Source of the DNA: Solen grandis
Taxonomy: Eukaryota > Mollusca > Bivalvia > Adapedonta > Solenidae
Direction: 5' to 3'
DNA: 64,000 nt
NCBI GenBank assembly: GCA_021229015.1
Contig: CM037792.1
Span: 38,156,544-38,220,543 of the forward strand
A program made the translations under genes and the position numbers. Under the pieces are notes generated by a model, which saw nothing but the letters and a program-made list of their open reading frames with translations, made no database searches and was not told where the DNA came from. The first letter of the stretch is position 1. Each line of letters begins with the position of its first letter. Positions 61,115-64,000 of this stretch are shown one piece after another.

Positions 61115-61320
61115 GGGTTTTAACGCCCCACCGACAGTTTTTAAAGTTTTTTTGGAACAATGTCTACTTGAAACAAAGAAAGTTTGTCACACGCACATAT
61201 CACGTCGTAAAACAGTTGGCATGATCCCACACCCATCACATTACCCGGGACCCCGGGGCCATCATTCCTAAAACCCAACCCTTATTAAGCGAGCGCCAAC
61301 CAAGTAGGTATACCAGTACC
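61115..61320 (-). mobile_element. Inverted partial SINE, copy 2
   Basis: gggttttaacgccccaccga to gtaggtataccagtacctac; partner of 57,088-57,315. Confidence 0.6.
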
Positions 61321-61990
61321 TACTTTTACAATTTTAAATACAAAAATTTGAAAAATTTGATTTTAACTTTTTTAAAAAACCCTACAGATCATTGTTACTC
61401 GTTAAATTTTGGTATTTACGGGGTATTCCTACCTTGATATTTTCCCGCACACAGACATTTTTAAACAAATATTTTTTTTAACATTTTTCGTTTTTTCCAA
61501 AAAATGTAAATCAGTTGTTTTTTTTTCTTTTTCCAAAAATTTAAAAAACCCAAGAAAAAAAAATTTTAAAAAAAAAACCATCACAAAATTTGTTTTAAAA
61601 TCGAAAAAAAAAAGACCCCGACGTAAAAAAATGCGCGAAATTTATGTTTTTAAACATCCATTTTTGGGAAAAGCACGTGCACGTGTGGGGAATACTTTAA
61701 CAACACGCTGACGTAACACTTATATGGCCCATTTTCCCTGAAAAAGCAGCAAAACGTAGTAATAGGGCGGGGCGAACTCTAAGGAAGGGCATTTTAAAAT
61801 TTAAATATTTGGTTTTTGGGTTTTTTTTTGTAAACCTTAAGTCCATTAAAATTTTTGTTTTGGAAATTTTATTTTGGGAAATTTTTAAAGCAGCGCACAT
61901 TCCAAAAAAATTTTTGAAATTTTTTGACTTTCCCCCCTATAATAAATTTCCCTGCGTAATTAAAATCACGTGACATGTAACAAGTTTTTG

Positions 61991-63690
61991 TCAAAGGGCA
62001 AAGCGTCGCCTAGCTTTGGGATATCTGTGAAAAATCTACGCTCCCAAAAGACCCTTGAACCGGGAACCGCCCTTTTATCTCTTCGGAAAAAAATGGTGAT
62101 TGAAATTTGAAAAAAAGATACTGTTTAGAAAGTTTTAAAAATCTTTCACCTAAAATGGTTTTGGGTTTTTTGGGCATTATTTTTTTTTTTTTTTTAACAA
62201 CCCTTGTTTGGAAGGTTTTTTTTTTTATTTTCTTCTCATTAAATTTTTTTACAAATTTTTTAAAAATTTAAAATTTTTTAAAGGGGTAAATTTTCTTAAT
62301 CGTTTGTTTTTGTAATTATTATATAATTTCCCATTCTTTTTAAAAATGGTAGACATTTTAAAAATTTCACAAGTGGGCCTTTTAAAACAATGACCCAAAA
62401 CTAATTTGAAAAACTTGTGGTCAAACCCCCCCTTACATTTTTTTTTTAAAATCTTCCCAAAGTTGTATCAACATTTCTTGGGAATAATACATGTTTAAAC
62501 TAAACTAACGGGAAGGGGAGAGTTTTTTTTTGTTATTTTGGGTTTAACAAATTCCCGGTGAGTAAAAGTTTGTTCTCAAAGGTTTTTTTTTTTAATTTTT
62601 TTTGTCAGTTCATGCGTCACCCCAAAAAAAATGAAAAACGTTACACAAGGGGGGACTAAGACCCCAATTTAAATTTACTATATTTTTCAAAATAAGCAAT
62701 ATACAAAAGACAATTTTGTAAGGGGCATTGGCATCCAAACTTTCCCTCATTAGATAGATCTATTCAAAGAAATAATTTTTGTACAAATTTTTAAAAATGG
62801 ATTTACCCGACCCACTTTTTTTCCTATTTAAGTCCCCAAAAAACAAACTTTTGAATTTATGCACCTTAAGGGCCTTCACCCAATTTTTTTTCAAAAAAAC
62901 CCCCCCCCTTTTTGCTAAACTATTAAGATTTTTTTTTGCAATAAGGCCCCAAATTTGGGGTTATTATGAAATTTTTAACTGTTCTAAGAATTCAAAACCT
63001 TTATTTCATTCTTTCAGGTTTAAAAACTCACCTTAAAAACAGCATTAAAAAGGGGCACTTTTTTCTGTGGGACACATCCGGTAACCAAGGGGAAGTAACT
63101 GTGGTCTTTGCTATTTTTTGGGAACACATAAAGCTCCGCTTCTCGAACACTTTGACGCACAACGCAGTGAAGGTGCTTGAAGCGGTTTTTAAATTGAACA
63201 TTTTAATTTTGCGGAATGTTAAGTACAAGTTTTATCCGAATTTAAAGAATTAAAGGAGACAAAATTTTTAAAAAAAGGAATGAAAATTTTTTTTACAAAA
63301 AAAAAAATTTAAGCACTAAGAGAGGGAATTTTAACATTTTAAAAACCGTCCCCAACGCTACGCCGTTCCCGCTTTTTAACGTTAAATTCTCTCTTAATAA
63401 ACACTAACAAAAAGAAACAGTTTCTCCTTTGATGTTCAACATTTTTGAAATTTAACCACGAGGCTACCCGTTTGACGAATCAATTTCATGGGAGCAATTT
63501 TCGGGTTTTTTTTCCCGGGGACTGTAAAACAAAATAAAAAAAAAAAAACTTTAAATGCAGAATTAATAGGTTTAAGTTTTAAATTTCTTATATTTTTGAA
63601 AACCTATAAAACTAGAAACCCAAAAAATTTCTACAATTGAATTGTAGGGATTTTCCCGGGCTTTATTTTGGTACCTAGAATACTAAACTT
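61991..63690. other. Low-quality AT-rich sequence
   Basis: No gene or repeat family recognised; homopolymer-laden consensus. Confidence 0.4.
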
Positions 63691-63699
63691 TAATATCTC

Positions 63700-63915
63700 A
63701 GCCCCCCCCGTGTGGGTTCGAATTCCCGGGAGGGGCTTTCGGAATTTTTTATGTGGGAAGCCTTTTTAGCTTGGGTTTCGGTAGGTCGGGGGTTTATCCC
63801 CCTTTTCTCTGTGTACTCGGGGGCTTTCCCCCACCTTAATTAGCTGGAAATGTCCCCATATGATTTAAATTTCTCCACCGCGACGAAAAACCCCCCCAAA
63901 AAAAAACAACAACAC
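63700..63915 (+). mobile_element. SINE of a second family (tRNA-related)
   Basis: B-box-like gggttcgaattcccggg (63,714-63,730), then agcctttttagcttgggttt, cggtaggtcgggggttt, agctggaaatgtccccatat, and a ccgcgacgaaaaaccc plus caacaac tail. This body is one I associate with molluscan SINEs. It is degraded by consensus errors. Confidence 0.65.
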
Positions 63916-64000
63916 TTAAAAATTGGGCCCCGTTAAAAAGAAAGCGGGAAACAAAATAAAAAATTTTAATTTTAATTTTTAAAATATGGGTTACTTCACA

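Larger units (their letters stand above)
59230..61990. repeat. Second copy of a ~4.0-kb tandem duplication (first copy 55,060-58,010)
   Basis: Order is the same in both: complement of monomer, block B, SINE, inverted SINE, shared unclassified tail. Corresponding points are 4.0-4.1 kb apart (SINE heads 56,571 and about 60,594; gcagcgcacattcc at 57,942 and 61,890). Confidence 0.75.
48906..64000. other. Low-confidence consensus: noisy copies of the same repeats
   Basis: Runs of A, T, G and C are inflated throughout and TGACGTCA sites are mostly corrupted, while landmark strings still line up with cleaner copies upstream. The style changes abruptly at about 48,900. No ORF in this stretch is credible. 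The parts recognised are listed separately. Confidence 0.8.

Noticed and set aside
48860..63253. Many 60-100-codon frames rich in Lys, Phe and Asn
   Set aside because: They arise from inflated A and T homopolymers in corrupted consensus.

Overview
This window is non-coding, repeat-dominated eukaryotic DNA. It is AT-rich and most likely comes from a bivalve mollusc. The organism call rests on tRNA-derived SINEs ending in a GACGTTAAACCCAACAAA-like tail, several non-LTR retrotransposons of types common in mollusc genomes, and a dispersed tandem repeat at 39.7-40.3 kb that I associate with bivalves. That attribution comes from recognition, not from a search. I see no convincing host protein-coding gene, no rRNA and no intact tRNA gene.

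Region 1 (1-24.8 kb) is a nested transposon landscape. In order it holds a 183-bp TA-flanked MITE, a decayed Polinton-type integrase, and a broken jockey/CR1-like LINE on the minus strand. Next is a 3.33-kb pogo/Tigger-like element (5,448-8,778) carrying a 5'-truncated LINE, flanked by two minisatellite arrays in opposite orientation. A 220-bp tandem duplication then leads to an L1/Tx1-type ORF1 remnant, followed by an opposing L1/Tx1 ORF2 3' end. A 2.96-kb element with 147-bp terminal inverted repeats, TTAA flanks and a THAP zinc finger follows; this combination points to the Kolobok superfamily. Last is a nearly complete two-ORF LINE on the minus strand (about 18.6-24.6 kb). A 100-N gap lies at 24,868-24,967.

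Region 2 (25-48.9 kb) is the most unusual part. It is built from ~450-bp monomers studded with the perfect CREB/ATF site TGACGTCA, about 75 by manual count, often paired one helical turn apart as 18-bp palindromes with an E-box at the centre. Left copies (25-40.9 kb) run one way and right copies (40.9-48.6 kb) run the other. Groups of monomers are punctuated by a junction module: GCAGAAAGTCCTAT, a short hairpin whose stem differs between copies yet stays paired, then CTAGT and a TTA-rich run. Each arm also has a tandem array of short hairpins (38.16-38.55 kb and 48.66-48.9 kb). An L1/Tx1-type LINE has inserted into one monomer (32.9-36.5 kb). The repeat family may be Helitron/Helentron-like or something undescribed.

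Region 3 (48.9-64 kb) looks like the same repeats in badly degraded consensus sequence, with inflated A/T/G/C homopolymers and scattered indels. It includes recognisable noisy copies of 41-48.4 kb and of the reverse complement of 27.7-29.1 kb. It also holds a ~4.0-kb tandem duplication carrying a SINE and an inverted SINE fragment, and one further SINE near the end. ORFs in this region should not be trusted.

The genes present are all selfish-element genes: endonuclease/reverse transcriptases, LINE ORF1 proteins, a THAP DNA-binding domain and an integrase remnant. They form a record of nested insertions, not a pathway.
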